Made by a program: the position numbers and the translations under genes. This document shows, piece after piece, positions 46,837-58,613 of a stretch of DNA of 64,000 nt (the stretch's first letter is position 1; each line of letters starts with the position of its first letter). The notes below the pieces were generated by a model. It saw only the letters and a list, made by a program, of their open reading frames with translations, made no database searches and had not been told where the DNA came from. Location: the NCBI GenBank assembly GCA_963555705.1, contig OY743180.1, positions 38,596,129 to 38,660,128 on the forward strand, read 5' to 3'. The stretch comes from Ligustrum vulgare (Eukaryota > Streptophyta > Magnoliopsida > Lamiales > Oleaceae).

Positions 46837-47584
46837 CGATCGGTACAATTTTGAGTGGCTAGGATAGGCTAATGGTTTGAAGCTTCACAGGCCAGCTCGT
46901 CTTGGTTATGTGGTCGGCCTGTGTGCCCGAACTCCCCCACAGCCACCAAATACATTCTAAAGATCGGGCATGGGTCACAGGCTTAATGGACTGGGTCTTC
47001 CCGGGGAATCTGGGTTCTTTGATACAAGATCTTCCATGCCTAAACTATGTCTCGAAAGTCCGAGCATTCCCAACCTTCTCAATTTTTGTTTCCTACAAGA
47101 TATTAAGGTCGGTCTATCCCGGCCACATCAAGACCAGAAGCCCGGTGCAGGCGATGTCTTGAGTATTCCCTGTTTGTGGGCTTATCTATGGGTCACCTTT
47201 TTTTTGGGCCACCCAAATAAGAAACTTAACTAGTAAGGAAACCTCCTGAAAAGGGAAAATTAATTCAAGTAATGATAGAACTCTACTTAAAAGGTAAATT
47301 TATGACAAAAGGACTCCTTCTTTCATTAAACAAGGTTAATGGACTTTTCAGCCCTATAAATACAGTTCCTTTGATCACATATTATTCACTCATTATTTTC
47401 TACATTTTTCAGTTAAATATTCTCTCTACTTTTTTCCAAAATACTAATTCTCACACCGGAGGGGCGACGGGGAGAATTCTCCTCACCTTTTTTGTAGGTC
47501 ATCAAGGCGAATTCATTAATCTTTTCCAGCAATCAAGTATCATCAGATCCTGCCACGTCAAGGTTAGGATTTTTTATAGCATCA
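46837..47584 (+). mobile_element. 5' LTR of the Tat element
   Basis: The 748-base LTR starts CGATCGGTACAATTTTG; its 3' counterpart starts TGATCGGT, so the first T has mutated to C. It ends AGCATCA. A TATA-like CCTATAAATACAG lies at 47354-47366. Confidence 0.85.
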
Positions 47585-47586
47585 AT

Positions 47587-47602
47587 TGGCGCCGTCTGTG
47601 GG
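47587..47602 (+). other. Primer-binding site of the Tat element
   Basis: TGGCGCCGTCTGTGGG follows two bases after the LTR. This TGGCGCC-type site is shared by the Tat/Athila branch of plant gypsy elements and differs from the iMet sites elsewhere in the window. Confidence 0.9.
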
Positions 47603-47619
47603 AAGAGATACAATCAGCC

Positions 47620-48608
47620 ATGGTTAATGGCCGTCAAGCTCGTCCCTTCGCATCCACTGGTCAACCCCTTCCGGCCAACACTTCGACTGAGGAGGAAAAT
47701 CCTCCACCTCTTGAAGATGTTGGGGAAGAACAAAACCCAGAAATCATACCAAACAATGAACCTGTTACCCGAGAAGATTTCAACGAACTTCAGCAGCAAC
47801 TCCGTGAACTCTATCAAGCTCTTCAACAACAAAATAATCATCAAGTGCAACCTGACCCGAACACTCCAGGCACGATTCCCAGGGAAGATCACAGGCCAGT
47901 TAATCCCGTAGCTGACAACTCCCCGGGAATCGGGGGTGCCCATCCCATGACCGAGGGATCTGCCAACTTGACACAGCAAGAGCTCTCAAGAATCATTCAG
48001 GAAGGAATTGCTAACGGAATAAGGCAGAACACACAAGGTCGGACGTCATTCATAAGAAGAACCCCTTTTACTCCTGAAATAACATCATTTCCCTTGCCGG
48101 AAAGATTTAAATATCCTCGAATAAATGAATACAATGGAACAACAGATCCTAAAAACCACTTGAATACCTACACTGATGTCATGGACATGCAGAATACTCC
48201 TGATACAATTTTGTGTTAGGCCTTTCTGCAAACCTTAACAAATTCATCCCGAGATTGGTTTTCGACAATACCTCCAAGGTCAACTCTTCCTTCGTCGATC
48301 TTACTGAAAAATTCACAGCCTTCTTTGCAAGTAGCAAAAGGATCAAGAAAATCGATGCTTCCCTCATGCAGTTAAGGCAGGGACAGAATAAAACACCGCG
48401 GGAGTTCATGACTCGCTTTAATGCTGAAAGGCTTCAGATCCCGGATCTTCACATATCGTCGGCCACTTCAGCACTAACCTTGGCTATTCGAGGTCCGAAA
48501 TTCAGAATGTCCTTGTCCAAGAACCCACCTGCAAATGTCACAGATCTTCTCAGAAGGGACGAGAAGTACATAAATATGGAAGAAACACAGTTTTCAGTTA
48601 GGGCATAA
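47620..48608 (+). pseudogene. gag: Tat-element gag
   Basis: ATG at 47620 begins MVNGRQARPFASTG. The track runs through a Gln-rich region (about residues 50-80, probable coiled coil) to FPLPERFKYPRINEYNG, the start of the Retrotrans_gag domain. After a frameshift near 48215, a short FLQTLTNSSRDWFS piece is followed by another shift. It then continues TAFFASSKRIKK...LRQGQNKTPREFMTRFNAER, the conserved gag core. The frame ends at 48608. Structural capsid protein; broken by two frameshifts. Confidence 0.85.
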
Positions 48609-48913
48609 TATCAAGTTCATGGAGCGACAGTACAGTCCTCAGAACCATTCAAGCAGGGACATAAAAGATCAAGGTAAGAAGATGGAAAGAATTCTTCCCG
48701 GTCAAGCACCAAGGGGAGCAGTTATGGGAATCAAAGTTTAACTCCATTAAATGCGCCGCGATCTCACTTCCTCATGGAAATTAAGGGGCGCGAAGATTTT
48801 TGTTGGCCGAAGCCTATCAAGGGGAAAATTGATGAAAAAAATTGACACAAGTACTGTGACTTTCAAAATAGCCAGGTCATACCACGGATAAGTGCAGAAC
48901 ATTAAAACAGGAG

Positions 48914-49423
48914 ATGGAAGCCCTCATAAAAAGGGGTTTCCTGGGGCACTACGTAAAAAAAGACGATAAAGAGCATGGAAAAGGGGAAGAGAGAAATAGA
49001 TCCGCTGGCACCATAAACTTTATCGTTGGAGGAATAGCTTCTGGAGGTGATCCAAATAACGCAAGGAAGAATTATGCCCGGACATTAGGTGATTGGGAAA
49101 AAAGATCGGGAGATCATGAACATGAAATTTCAAACAGCATCAGCTTCAGTAACGCTGATATGGAAGGAATTTCGTATCCCCGTGACGATGTCGTTATCAT
49201 CAGTACCACAATCACAAATTTTGATGTAAGAAGGGTGCTAGTTGACAATGGAAGTGCAGCCAATGTCCTTTCCTTGGAAGCATTCAACAAGGTGCAACTC
49301 CCCAGAGATTGGCTTCAATAGGTTATTACTCCGCTAATTGGCTTTGGTGGAGGAACAATGAAACCCGAAGGCCTAATTGACCTTCCTACTTCATTGTGAT
49401 CAGACGAAAAGCAAGTAACAAAG
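48914..49423 (+). pseudogene. pol: Tat-element aspartic protease
   Basis: VRRVLVDNGSAANVL near 49225-49270 is the active-site block; Tat proteases often have variations of D-x-G-S here. The frame stops at 49321 and a shift leads into the next part. There is no zinc knuckle at 48609-48913, where gag-pol junction sequence is heavily decayed. Confidence 0.75.
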
Positions 49424-50451
49424 ATGACTTCGTTCCAGGTCGTCAAGACCCCTATGGCCTACAATGCTATCTTGGGAAGACTATTCCTAAACATCTTAAG
49501 AGCTATAGTATCAACATATCATCTGGAAATCAAGTTCCCGACTTCCGCCGGCATAGCGATAGTACAGGGAAATCAATCGGTAGCCAGGAGTTGTTATATC
49601 AGCTGTATTGGAAAGGGTAAGACAGATCTAATGTCAATTGAACTTCCTATGGAAGAAAGAATGTCTTCAGTAGAGGAGTTGGAGGAAGTTCGGGTCTCAG
49701 AAGGAAAGAGCTTTACAATTGGAAAAGAACTCCCCAAATTAATGAAGGAAGAGCTATCACAATGTTTAAGGAGAAATATTGACATATTTGCATGGAGTGC
49801 TGAAGCCATGCCCTGGATTGACCCCGCACTTGTTGAACACAGGCTTAAAGTCATGCCCGACAAGAAGCCCGTAAAACAATGTAGAAGACAGTTTGCCACA
49901 AAAAGGAGGCAGATAATAAAAGAAGAAGTGGATAAGCTTTTGAAAGCAGGATTCGTCAAAGAAGTTAAGTATCCAGATTGGCTAACTAACGTGGTCCTGG
50001 TGAAGAATCCAAATGGCAAGTGGCGAGTTTGTATAGATTTCATAGATTAGAACAAGCATGTCCAAAAGACAGTTATCCTCTTCCCAAGATCGACAGATTA
50101 GTGGATTCCACGTCAGGCTCAGAGCTTTATAGCTTCCTCGATGCATTTTCGGGTTATCACCAGATTCGGATGGCACAGAAAGATCAGGAAAAAAACTTCC
50201 TTTGTGGCGGTGAAGGAATATATTGCTATAAGGTCATGCCATTTGGATTAAAGAATGCCGGAGCTACGTATCAAAGATTGGTAAACATGGTCTTCTCTAA
50301 ACACATCGGACTAAACATTGAAGTGTATGTTGACGACATGGTTGTAAAGAGCTCGAGAAAGCAAGACCACATTGCTGACTTGGAAGACATTTTCTGTACA
50401 CTCAGAGAACATCGGATGAAACTGAATCCCGCCAGTGCGCCTTCGGAGTAA
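49424..50451 (+). pseudogene. pol: Tat-element reverse transcriptase
   Basis: The RT begins after the KKPVKQCRRQFA block. It shows VVLVKNPNGKWRVCIDF, then after a stop/frameshift near 50047 SYPLPKIDRLVD, FLDAFSGYHQI (first catalytic Asp kept), VMPFGLKNAGATYQRLVN and EVYVDDMVVKS (catalytic DD kept). Another frameshift near 50450 separates it from the thumb and RNase H. Confidence 0.9.
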
Positions 50452-50465
50452 GCTCGGGAAATTTT

Positions 50466-51545
50466 TTGGGATTCATGATCACTCAGAGAGGCATTGAAGT
50501 AAATTCAGATAATATTATAGCCCTTACATCAATGGAACCTCCCAGGAATATCAGGGAAGTACAAAAGCTTACGAGAAGAGTGGCAGCATTGGGCCGTTTC
50601 ATGTCAAGGGCAGCAGATAAATGCTTTCCCTTCTTCAAGACTCTTAGAGGAAACAAAGACTTCAAGTGGGATGAAGAGTACGAGATTTCCTTCAGGAAGT
50701 TAAAAGAATATTTAGGTACTCCCCCAATATTGGTAAAGTCGCATCCAGGGGATAGTTTGTTCTTGTACCTAGCAGTGTCAGATCATGCTGTGAGCGCCAT
50801 TTTGGTGAAAGAAGAAGGGAAGGCCCAAAAATCGGTGTATTACGTCAGCAAGATGATGTTGGAAGCAGAAACCCGATATACCCTAGCAGAACAACTTACA
50901 CTTTCCTTGGTTACAGCCGCTAGAAAGTTAAGACCTTACTTTCAAGCCCACGCGATAATGGTCCTCACAAATCAACCCTTGAAGCAAATCTTGCAGAAAC
51001 AGGATGTGTCTGGTCGTCTACTCAAATGGTCAATCGAGCTGGGGGAGTATGACATCGAGTTCAAACCTCGACCTTCCATCGAAGCACAGGTCTTGGCTGA
51101 CTTCATCGCCGAACTCGCCCCAAAACCTCGAGGGCCAACAGGCCATGACAGGGAAGATGCCACATGGACTTTGCAGGTGGATGGAGCATCGAATGCCGCA
51201 GGCTCGGGGGCCGGAATCATACTAAAGAAAGATGATGGTACAATGGAAATTCAGTGTGCAATAAGGTTTGATTTCTCAGCAACTAATAATGATGCAGAAT
51301 ATGAAGCTGTTATCTCTGAACTTCAGGCAGCTCAACATCTAGGGGTCGAGCACGTCAAAGTCTTAAGTGATTCGCAGTTAGTGGTAGAGAGGGTGAATGA
51401 CACTTTTGAAGCAAAAGATGAAAAAAAGTCATCTTACAGAATGATGGTTTTGGGCTTGCAGAGGAAGTTCAAGTCTTGCCGCATAGACAAAATCCCAAGG
51501 TCCACCAATCACAAAGCAGATGCTCTGTCAAGATTAACTTTTTCC
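50466..51545 (+). pseudogene. pol: RT thumb, RNase H and second archaeal-type RNase H
   Basis: One open frame covers FLGFMITQRGIEVN (RT end), then the gypsy RNase H (LYLAVSDHAVSAILVKEEG...YYVSKMMLEAETRY). A linker ends FIAELAPKPRG. The second RNase H reads LQVDGASNAAGSGAGIILK (Asp), NNDAEYEAVISEL (Glu), VLSDSQLVVERV (Asp) and ending NHKADALSRL (Asp). The second domain is diagnostic of Tat elements. Its four acidic residues are all present. Confidence 0.9.
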
Positions 51546-52819
51546 AATCTTGACCACTTAGAGATAACCATATTCGTGCGAACTTTTCATGAGCCCAGTG
51601 TTACACATCAGCCCGATGTTATGGATATTTCAGATCATGAACATAGTTGGATGGATCTGATCATTGAGTATTTAACATCAGGAAAATTTCCGAATTACAA
51701 GGCAGAAGCAAGAAGAATCAAAGTAAGGGCCCCGAGGTATAACTTGTTACAGAATACCTTGTTCCTTCGAAGTTTCACACTTCCTTACCTGCGATGCCTA
51801 ACTCCGAAAGAGGCATCCCTTGCTATGGCCGAGGTTCATGAAGGAATTTGTGGAGGACACCAGGGAGCAAGAGCTCTGGTATTGAAGTTGATACGATACG
51901 GATATTATTGGCCAACCATGAAGAAGGATACACTCAATTATGTGAAAGCTTGAAACAAGTTCCAAAGATTCGACGCCCGATTACATCAACCCGTCGAAGA
52001 ACTATCCTCAATTATGTGCCCATATCCTTTCGCTCAATGGGGAATTGACATACTTGGGCCATTCCCCATAGCTCGAGGTCAGGTCAAGTTCTTAGCAGTT
52101 GTTGTGGAATATTTCACAAAATGGGTGGAAGCAGAACCGCTGGCCGTGATCACCGAACAAAAGTTAGAGGCATTTGTGTGGAAATCAATAATCTGCCGTT
52201 TTGGTCTTCCTAAAATGTTAATCACTGATAACGGGAGTCAGTTCAAGTACCAAGCCTTCAAACAATTATGCAAGAACCTGGGAATAGAACACAAGTTTCG
52301 TTTCGTACCCGCAGAGTAATGGGTTAGCTGAAGTTACGAACAGACTCATTTTGCAAGACTTGAGAACTGGACCAACCGAACAACATTCAAGACGGAAACA
52401 GGGGAGACCCCATTCATGCTTGCTTTGGGATGGAAGCTGCTGTCTCTGTAGAAGTAACAATTCCAAGCTTTCGTACAATATCTACGGGATTACCCAACCA
52501 CATTGAGGGACAGAGAGAAAGTCTGGATCTTTTGGAAGAAGTCAGGGAAAATGCATCATTGAGGATAGCAGCTTATCAACAGGCCATGACCAAGAAGTTC
52601 AATGTCCGAGTGAAGAAGAGAGAATTCAGAATGGGATATCTTGTCCTTCGTCGAAGCGAGGCTGCCGGTCATCAACCGGGGAAACTTGGACCCATTTGGG
52701 AAGGACCGTACGAAGTCATCCGAAAGGTAGGAAATGGCTCATATAGCCTCCACACGATGGATTCAAGACATCTTCCTAGGCCATGGAATGTGGAAAATTT
52801 GAAGTCATACTACAAGTAA
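51546..52819 (+). pseudogene. pol: Tat-element integrase
   Basis: A zinc-finger region with VHEGICGGHQGARAL...YGYYWPTM lies near 51830-51920. After a frameshift near 51950 the core shows PFAQWGIDILGPFP (first Asp), MLITDNGSQF (second Asp) and, after another shift near 52319, GLAEVTNR (Glu). The C-terminal GPIWEGPYEVIRKVGNGSY block near 52690 and the end LKSYYK with TAA at 52817-52819 are in one frame. All three catalytic residues are present but not in one frame. Confidence 0.9.
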
Positions 52820-53097
52820 TCACGTTTAAAGGTCAAAGTCATCTAGTTGTAGAAAAGTCAGCGCACCCGTTTTATTTTATTTTTATCTCCGGACTTGCAC
52901 ATCCATCAATGATTGTTAAGGTCGGGCCTGCATGCCCATCGTTCTTTCCTTCAGCGTCAGGGACGATTACTCTTTTTCCTTATCCAGATTTTGTCCCACA
53001 GGGGTTTTTCTGGGTAAGGTTTTAACGAGACCCATCGTATAGTCCCTTTAATAAAAGTATTTCTTTTAAAGAATGAGCACCAGAGGATCAAATCTTG
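52820..53097. other. Post-pol spacer of the Tat element
   Basis: No domain is recognised. The sequence TGTTAAGGTCGGGCCTGCATG resembles GGTCG-type words found in the LTRs, but there is no clear repeat. Confidence 0.35.
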
Positions 53098-53580
53098 AAA
53101 TAATTTACAAGGTCATCCCCATGACTTTACAAATTATTTCCCTACAAATAATTTACAATGTCTCATGGCAAGACTTTACAAATTATTCTTCCACGAATAA
53201 TTTACAAGGTCTCATGATAAGACGTCACAAATTATTTTCCTACAAATAATTTACAATGACTCATGGCAAGACATTACAAATTATTCTTCTACGAATAATT
53301 TACAAGGTCTCATGGTAAGGCGTTACAAATTATTTCCCTACAAAAAATTTACAATGTCTCATGGCAAGACTTTACAAATTATTCTTCCACGAATAATTTA
53401 CAAGGTCTCATGGCAAGGCGTTACAAATTATTTCCTATCGAATAATTTACAATGTCTCATGGCAAGACTTTACAAATTATTCTTCCACGAATAATTTACA
53501 AGGTCTCATGGAAAGACGTTACAAATTATTTCTCATCGAATAATTTACAATGTCTCATGGCAAAAAATTACAAATTATCC
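53098..53580. repeat. 49-bp tandem array, alternating A/B units
   Basis: Starts of TCTCATGG-like words at 53161, 53210, 53259 and 53308 give an exact 49-bp period. The array holds about ten units. Neighbouring units alternate between ACAATGTCTCATGG...ATTCTTCCACG and ACAAGGTCTCATGG...ATTTCCCTAC forms, so the real period is a 98-bp dimer. Each unit contains AATAATTT and AAATTATT in inverted orientation. Noncoding. Confidence 0.9.
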
Positions 53581-53956
53581 CTCCTGCACTTATAAGAAAT
53601 CAACCCCATGAATAAATAGGTCGGTAGTACTCAACCTTATTAAAACATCTCTCTCAATTTCGCTAAGTCAGACGCTTGACCTACTCTGTGAATTGTTGAA
53701 AAGGTCGAGCATTCCCAACCTTAGTTAATTCAATGGTGGTATGAAGATTGAACATCGTCCACATTCAACAAGATTATTTTTAAAAGATTGATAAGAGTAA
53801 AAAGGGTCGGCTCGATCAATAACGTATCAATAAAACACGAAGCAAAAGACACGAGCTTTTGACAATATTTTTCATTTAAAACAAAAAGTTGACTACAAAA
53901 GATCCTCGGGGCATACCCCGGGCTATACATCAAAAATTATCCTATTAAGCCCACTG

Positions 53957-55838
53957 CTAAGGATCACGATCACTGGCATTGCTAGCCTCCCCCTCAGAAG
54001 ACTCTCCTGCTTCATCCTCCTCCATAAATGGAGTCAAGTCGAGATCTTCTGTTCCTAGAGGAAATTGGGAAAGTGGGCTGGTGTCCAACTCAGGTGCGTG
54101 AATCAGGACCTAAGCCCCAGCCTGCTTCATACCTTGGGAATACGACTCAAGGGCATGGTTGCCTAGTGCGAGGTCGTACTCCTTTGACTTCTTGAAGGCG
54201 TCAACGGCTTCGACCTTGGCCTGAGCTATTTCTTCACGAGCTCAGCGTAAGTCTTCAGCGAGTTTGGCCTTGTCTTCGAGGGCAAGGTCTCATTCTTGGG
54301 TCATCAGCAGAAGATCCGATTCGACCCGAGCCAATTTTTCCTCAGCATCCCGAGCTTTTGTTGCTTCCTATTAGACCGAGTGAACGAGTTGACTCGAGGT
54401 TTCTCCTCGTTTGACGCCGCCTTGGTTGATCAGTCCCCATCCAATGCTGATCAGCTGCAGGTCGGGATAAATACTTGGTAACAAAAAGAGAGAGAGAGAG
54501 AAAAGAGAGAGACTGCACGCAAAGGAATAATACCTTCACCGCAGCATTCATAAAGTGGTCCACTCCTTGCTCGAGCTCCACCTCTTCACAGTATTTCTCC
54601 AACAACCCGGGATGGAGACCTTCTTCCATTTTTTCCCGAAGATCTGCCAAGGTGGGGCCCTCGGGGACAACTTCTTCCCGAGGCGGAGGACGTTGGGTAT
54701 CTCGAATAGTTTCCCTTTGGGGAGGGGCCTCCTCATTTCTCCGGGAGGATTCCCCTACCCCAGATTGATCTTTGCGAGGCCTTTTTTTGTTATCAGTGTC
54801 GTACGACCCCTCCATCTTTTCTCTTTGGCAGCATGTCGCGCCCTCTCCTTGGCCGCCTTCCTTAATTTTTTTCCATCAAAAATCCATTCCTGCGGAAGAT
54901 TTAGATGATAAGGAAGAAGATGAGAAAACAAAAGAGAAGATAAAAAGCAGATGAATTATATAAGAAACACATGTATTACTTCATGAACAAGGCCGAGGCC
55001 TACCGGGCTGAAGGTCAAGACCTGCCTGGCTCACGATCTCATTGGTTGTCAAGTCCGATGCCTCTTTAGCCAAAAGGCCAAAATCACACACCCTAATGGC
55101 GTTAGCTAAGAGGTTGTACATCTCCTCCTCGGTCTTATTGCCCATTCTATTGAAATTATCTACATCGGGCTTTCTAAAGGTAGACAAAATAATGTTTTCC
55201 TCGACCCGAGACTTCACATAGAAAAATTTTTCCTTCCAATATTCCAGGGAGGAAGGAACCTAAGGGACCTCGAATCGTCCTTTCCTGCTTAGATAAACGA
55301 AACAATTGCACCTAGGCAGATACTTTAAATCTAGCAAACATTTACACAGATCTACAGAGGGCTCTATTCCTAAACTCCTACATGATACAAAAAATTATAC
55401 CAAGACTCTCCATCCATTGGGAGCAAGTTGGCCCGGGACTATGCTGGCAGTTAAGAGGAAGTCAATAAAGAAATGGTGAAGGGGTAGTCTGAGCCCGGTC
55501 ACTAAGGCCTCATGAAACACCACCATTTTCCCTTTCCGGCAATGGTAGGAAACATCATCAATGTCTGGGACCCAAGTTATGTAATCATCAGAAAGCCTAA
55601 ATTTCCTCATATAGGCCTCGACCACGTGCTCCTTCATCCTACTGTTGAAAGTTGGGAGCTCAAGGTCACCTTCACTCGAGCCTCTATCCAAATCAGGGTT
55701 ATCTTCCACACCCTCCTTGTCCACTGATTCCTCATCCTGAGGAGGTGGGGGCTCATAGAAACCTAAAGGCTCGACCTTTAAAGGCTCATCTAGGTTTTCT
55801 ACTTCCCTAAGATCTCCTATGGAGACCTGTCTAACCAT
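53957..55838 (-). pseudogene. Antisense ORF of the Tat element (gypsy-type transposon domain)
   Basis: On the minus strand ATG at 55838 starts MVRQVSIGDLREVENLDEPL. The segment FHEALVTGLRLPLHHFFIDF...IVPGQLAPNGWRVLV matches the plant 'putative gypsy type transposon' family (F..GLRLPLHPF...APGQLAPNGWR). In-frame stops lie at 55395-55397 and 55260-55262. Two candidate short introns separate later exons: donor near 55004 with acceptor near 54893, and donor near 54533 with acceptor near 54450. The last exon is acidic (MEEDEAGESSEGEASNASDRDP) and ends with TAG at 53957-53959. Function is unknown; additional ORFs of this kind are known in plant Ty3/gypsy elements. Confidence 0.75.
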
Positions 55839-55999
55839 ATTTTTTGTTATAAATTATTTAAATAATGAGGTTGGGAAGTCTCGAGCTTACCTAAAATGCT
55901 ATTTTTTGGAAATGAAGATCGTGACACTTGCTCGAGGAGTTCTCTGGTCTCTTAGGAAATTTTGCAAAGTAAAATGAAAGGGGGGGTATAGGGACCACA

Positions 56000-56008
56000 T
56001 ATATATAG
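56000..56008 (-). promoter_or_regulatory. Candidate TATA box for the antisense ORF
   Basis: TATATATA on the minus strand lies about 160 bases upstream of the antisense ATG. It is followed by a pyrimidine-rich stretch (CCCCCCTTTCATTTTACTTT) that could hold the start site. Confidence 0.45.
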
Positions 56009-56211
56009 ACGAAAAATGGCGGGAAAACTTTTCGAATATCCGCCTTTTTGCTTTGAACGCGTGTCAAACATCGGTCTTAAAGTAACTGTTCACCTCCACA
56101 CATTAATGAAAGGACAAGACAGTTAGCAATAACGCATAATTAGCTATCAAAAATTAAGTAGATAGCTGCAAAGAATTGGATGCATTCAGAGATCTATTAC
56201 TGATCCCTGAT

Positions 56212-56224
56212 GCACGGGGGCCAA
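56212..56224 (+). other. Polypurine tract of the Tat element
   Basis: GCACGGGGGCCAA immediately precedes the 3' LTR start TGATCGGT. It is short and interrupted by pyrimidines, but this is the normal position. Confidence 0.6.
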
Positions 56225-58608
56225 TGATCGGTACAATTTTGAGTGGCTAGGATGGGCTAATGGTTTGAAGCTTCACATGTCAGCCCGTCTTGGTTATGTG
56301 GTCGGCTTGTGTGCTCGGACTCCCCCACATCCACCATATACATTCTAAAGATCGGGCATGGGTTACGGGCTTAATGGACCGGGTCTTCCCGGGGAATCTA
56401 GGTTCTTTGATACAAGATCTTCCATGCCCGAACTATGTCTCGAAAGGCCGAGCATTCCCGACCTTCTCAATATTTGTTTCCTACAAGATATTAAGGTCGG
56501 TCTATCCCGGCCACATCAAGACCAGAAGCCCGATGCAGGCGATGTATTGAGTATTCCCTGTTTGTGGGCCTTATCTATTGGTCACTTTTTTTTGGGCCCC
56601 CCAAAGAAGAAACTTAATGACTCGATGTTAAATCTACCCTCCAAGTATAAAGGGGTCAAATTATAGTCTAGCAATAATCCATGGTCATTCTTCCTAGGGA
56701 TTTTATTGGTACCGTAATGTTTGCTAAATTCGAAACTTAAAATATGAGTTCAATTGTTTTTAAATGAAGAAAAAGATGATATAATTAAATTGCAATGAAA
56801 GGGGAATTTGAGTGGAGTTATTCTTTAGCTATCAATTGGGCTTTGCAGATAAATTTAGCATGAATTTCTTGAGATCGACAAAAATTTTGAAATATTAGTA
56901 CGAAAATTAATCAATTTATTTTACGGAATTTAGTCGAGCATGTTATGTGCATATTCAATACATATCACATCAACGACATCAATCGAAGTAAAACAATTTG
57001 AAAATTTAAAACAATTTGTAAACGCTTATCAACAACAAGAATTCATTCATAACGCATTAAAACATATCCATTGAAGCTAAGAATAACTCCCCTCAAATAT
57101 AACTTAGCCGAACATAATTAAATTAACGAAATAAAAATCAAGTAAACACTTAACCATTACTCGAACGAAATTCAAATTCGGAAATAAAATTTAATTAGCC
57201 AAAATATATCTCAAAGCCAAGTAACATAAAAAAATCTGAAATTACTAGAATAATAATTGAAACAACTAAACTTCTAAACAAAATATGAAATTAAATTAGA
57301 ACAAATCACTCAAAAGGAAGGTTGGTTGTAGAGGCTGCTTCGAGGGCTGCTTCGAGAGCTGCTGCTATCTGCGTTGAGATGAGAGCTGGTTGCATGAGTG
57401 ATGGAGTTCCAGTGGAGCTGCTGGTTGAAGAAGATGGGGCTGGAAGTTGAAGGTGAGATTTTGGAGGTGTTGACAGCGAGAGAGAGAGAGAGATGGTGGG
57501 GGAGAAAAGGCTGGCGGCTGCTGCTAGAAGACGGTGAAGGAGAGCTGCTGTCGGTTGAATGGAGTGCTGGTGAGGGGGAACTGCTGCTAGTTTCTGTGAG
57601 AGGAGGTGGAGTATGGGAGAAGAAGATGAAGTATGGCGGATGAATGATGGATTGGAGAAGAAGACAGCGAGAGATGGCTGCTGCTGCTGCTGGTTTTGTG
57701 GAAGAAGTTTACTGCGTGAGAGAGGAGCTGGGGTGTGAGTGGAGGCTGAGGCTGAGGCTGAGAGGGAGAGCTGGCTGCTGTGGGTTTTTGTAGAGATAGA
57801 CACAGACAGAGGATGGGTTGGGCTTGTTGGAAGAAGGAGAAGACAGAGTTGAGGAGAGTGAGTGAGAGAGGACGATGAAGATGAGTTGAAGTCTGGTGGC
57901 TGCGTGAGAGAGAGAAGGCTTACTGTTGGGACAAAAACAGAGGATGGAGAGAGACGAGATTAGGGAAGAGGTCTTGTGTGTGTAGGTCTTTTTCGTAGGT
58001 TCGGTGAGAGAATACATGAGTTGGGTTGCTGATGAAGTTGCTCTATTATGGGCTTTTTCAGTCCATTAGATTAGGGATTTTTGGGTTGAAATTGTCCAAA
58101 ATATACCTGTAATCAAATAAATGAAATTTTTAGCAATTAAAATTAATTTAGAGTTAAACAAATAAAATTGAATCTTTAATAAACTTTACTCTAAATGACA
58201 AAATTTATGTCCCAAAATTGTATTTTTCATTTATTTACCTATTTAAAATACGTAAAATTGGACAATAATCACTTAACCAGTAAGGAAACCTCTTGAAAAG
58301 GGGAAATTAATTCTAGTAATGATAGAACTGTACTTATAAGGTAAGTTTATGACAAAAGGAATGGACTTTTCAGTCCTATAAATACAGTTCTTTTGATCAC
58401 TTATTATTCATTCATTATTCTCTACGTTTTTCAGTTAAATATTCTCTCTCTACTTTTCTCCAGAATACTAATTCTTACACCGGAGGGGCGACGGGGAGAA
58501 TCCTCATCGCCTTTTTTGCAGGTTATCAAGGCGAATTCATTAATCTTTTCCAGCAACCAAGTATCATCAAATCCTGTCACGTCATGGTTAAGATTTTTTA
58601 CAACATCA
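56225..58608 (+). mobile_element. 3' LTR of the Tat element, split by a solo LTR
   Basis: The left part 56225-56617 matches 46837-47231. The right part 58277-58608 matches 47232-47584, with a block of about 22 bases (CTTCTTTCATTAAACAAGGT) present in the 5' copy but missing here. It ends CAACATCA and is followed by the ATGTT target duplication. Confidence 0.9.
56618..58271 (-). mobile_element. 1,654-bp solo LTR nested in the Tat 3' LTR
   Basis: TGACTCGATG...CAATAATCA with CTTAA duplicated at 56613-56617 and 58272-58276. The minus strand carries a CTCTCTCTC-rich leader-like block and a Ser/Ala/Gln-rich frame (57306-57803) that arises from GCTGCTGCTG and GAGAGAGA repeats. Orientation is inferred from that leader. 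No internal sequence or primer-binding site. Confidence 0.85.
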
Positions 58609-58613
58609 ATGTT

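Larger units (their letters stand above)
46837..58608 (+). mobile_element. Ty3/gypsy Tat-lineage element with antisense ORF
   Basis: ATGTT flanks it at 46832-46836 and 58609-58613. Order: 5' LTR, primer-binding site, gag, protease, reverse transcriptase, RNase H, second (archaeal-type) RNase H, integrase, a 49-bp tandem array, an antisense ORF, polypurine tract, 3' LTR. The second RNase H after the normal one is the hallmark of the Tat lineage. The coding region is broken by several frameshifts and stops, so the copy is inactive. Length without the nested LTR is about 10.1 kb. Confidence 0.9.

Noticed and set aside
48213..52819. Intact Tat polyprotein
   Set aside because: At least six frameshifts or stops separate the domains, although the catalytic residues survive.
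53098..53580. Regular 49-bp repeats resembling a CRISPR array
   Set aside because: Units are contiguous with no unique spacers, and the setting is a plant retroelement.
57306..57803. 165-codon Ser/Ala/Gln-rich minus-strand ORF
   Set aside because: It comes from GCTGCTG and GAGAGA repeats in the leader region of a solo LTR and has no domain.
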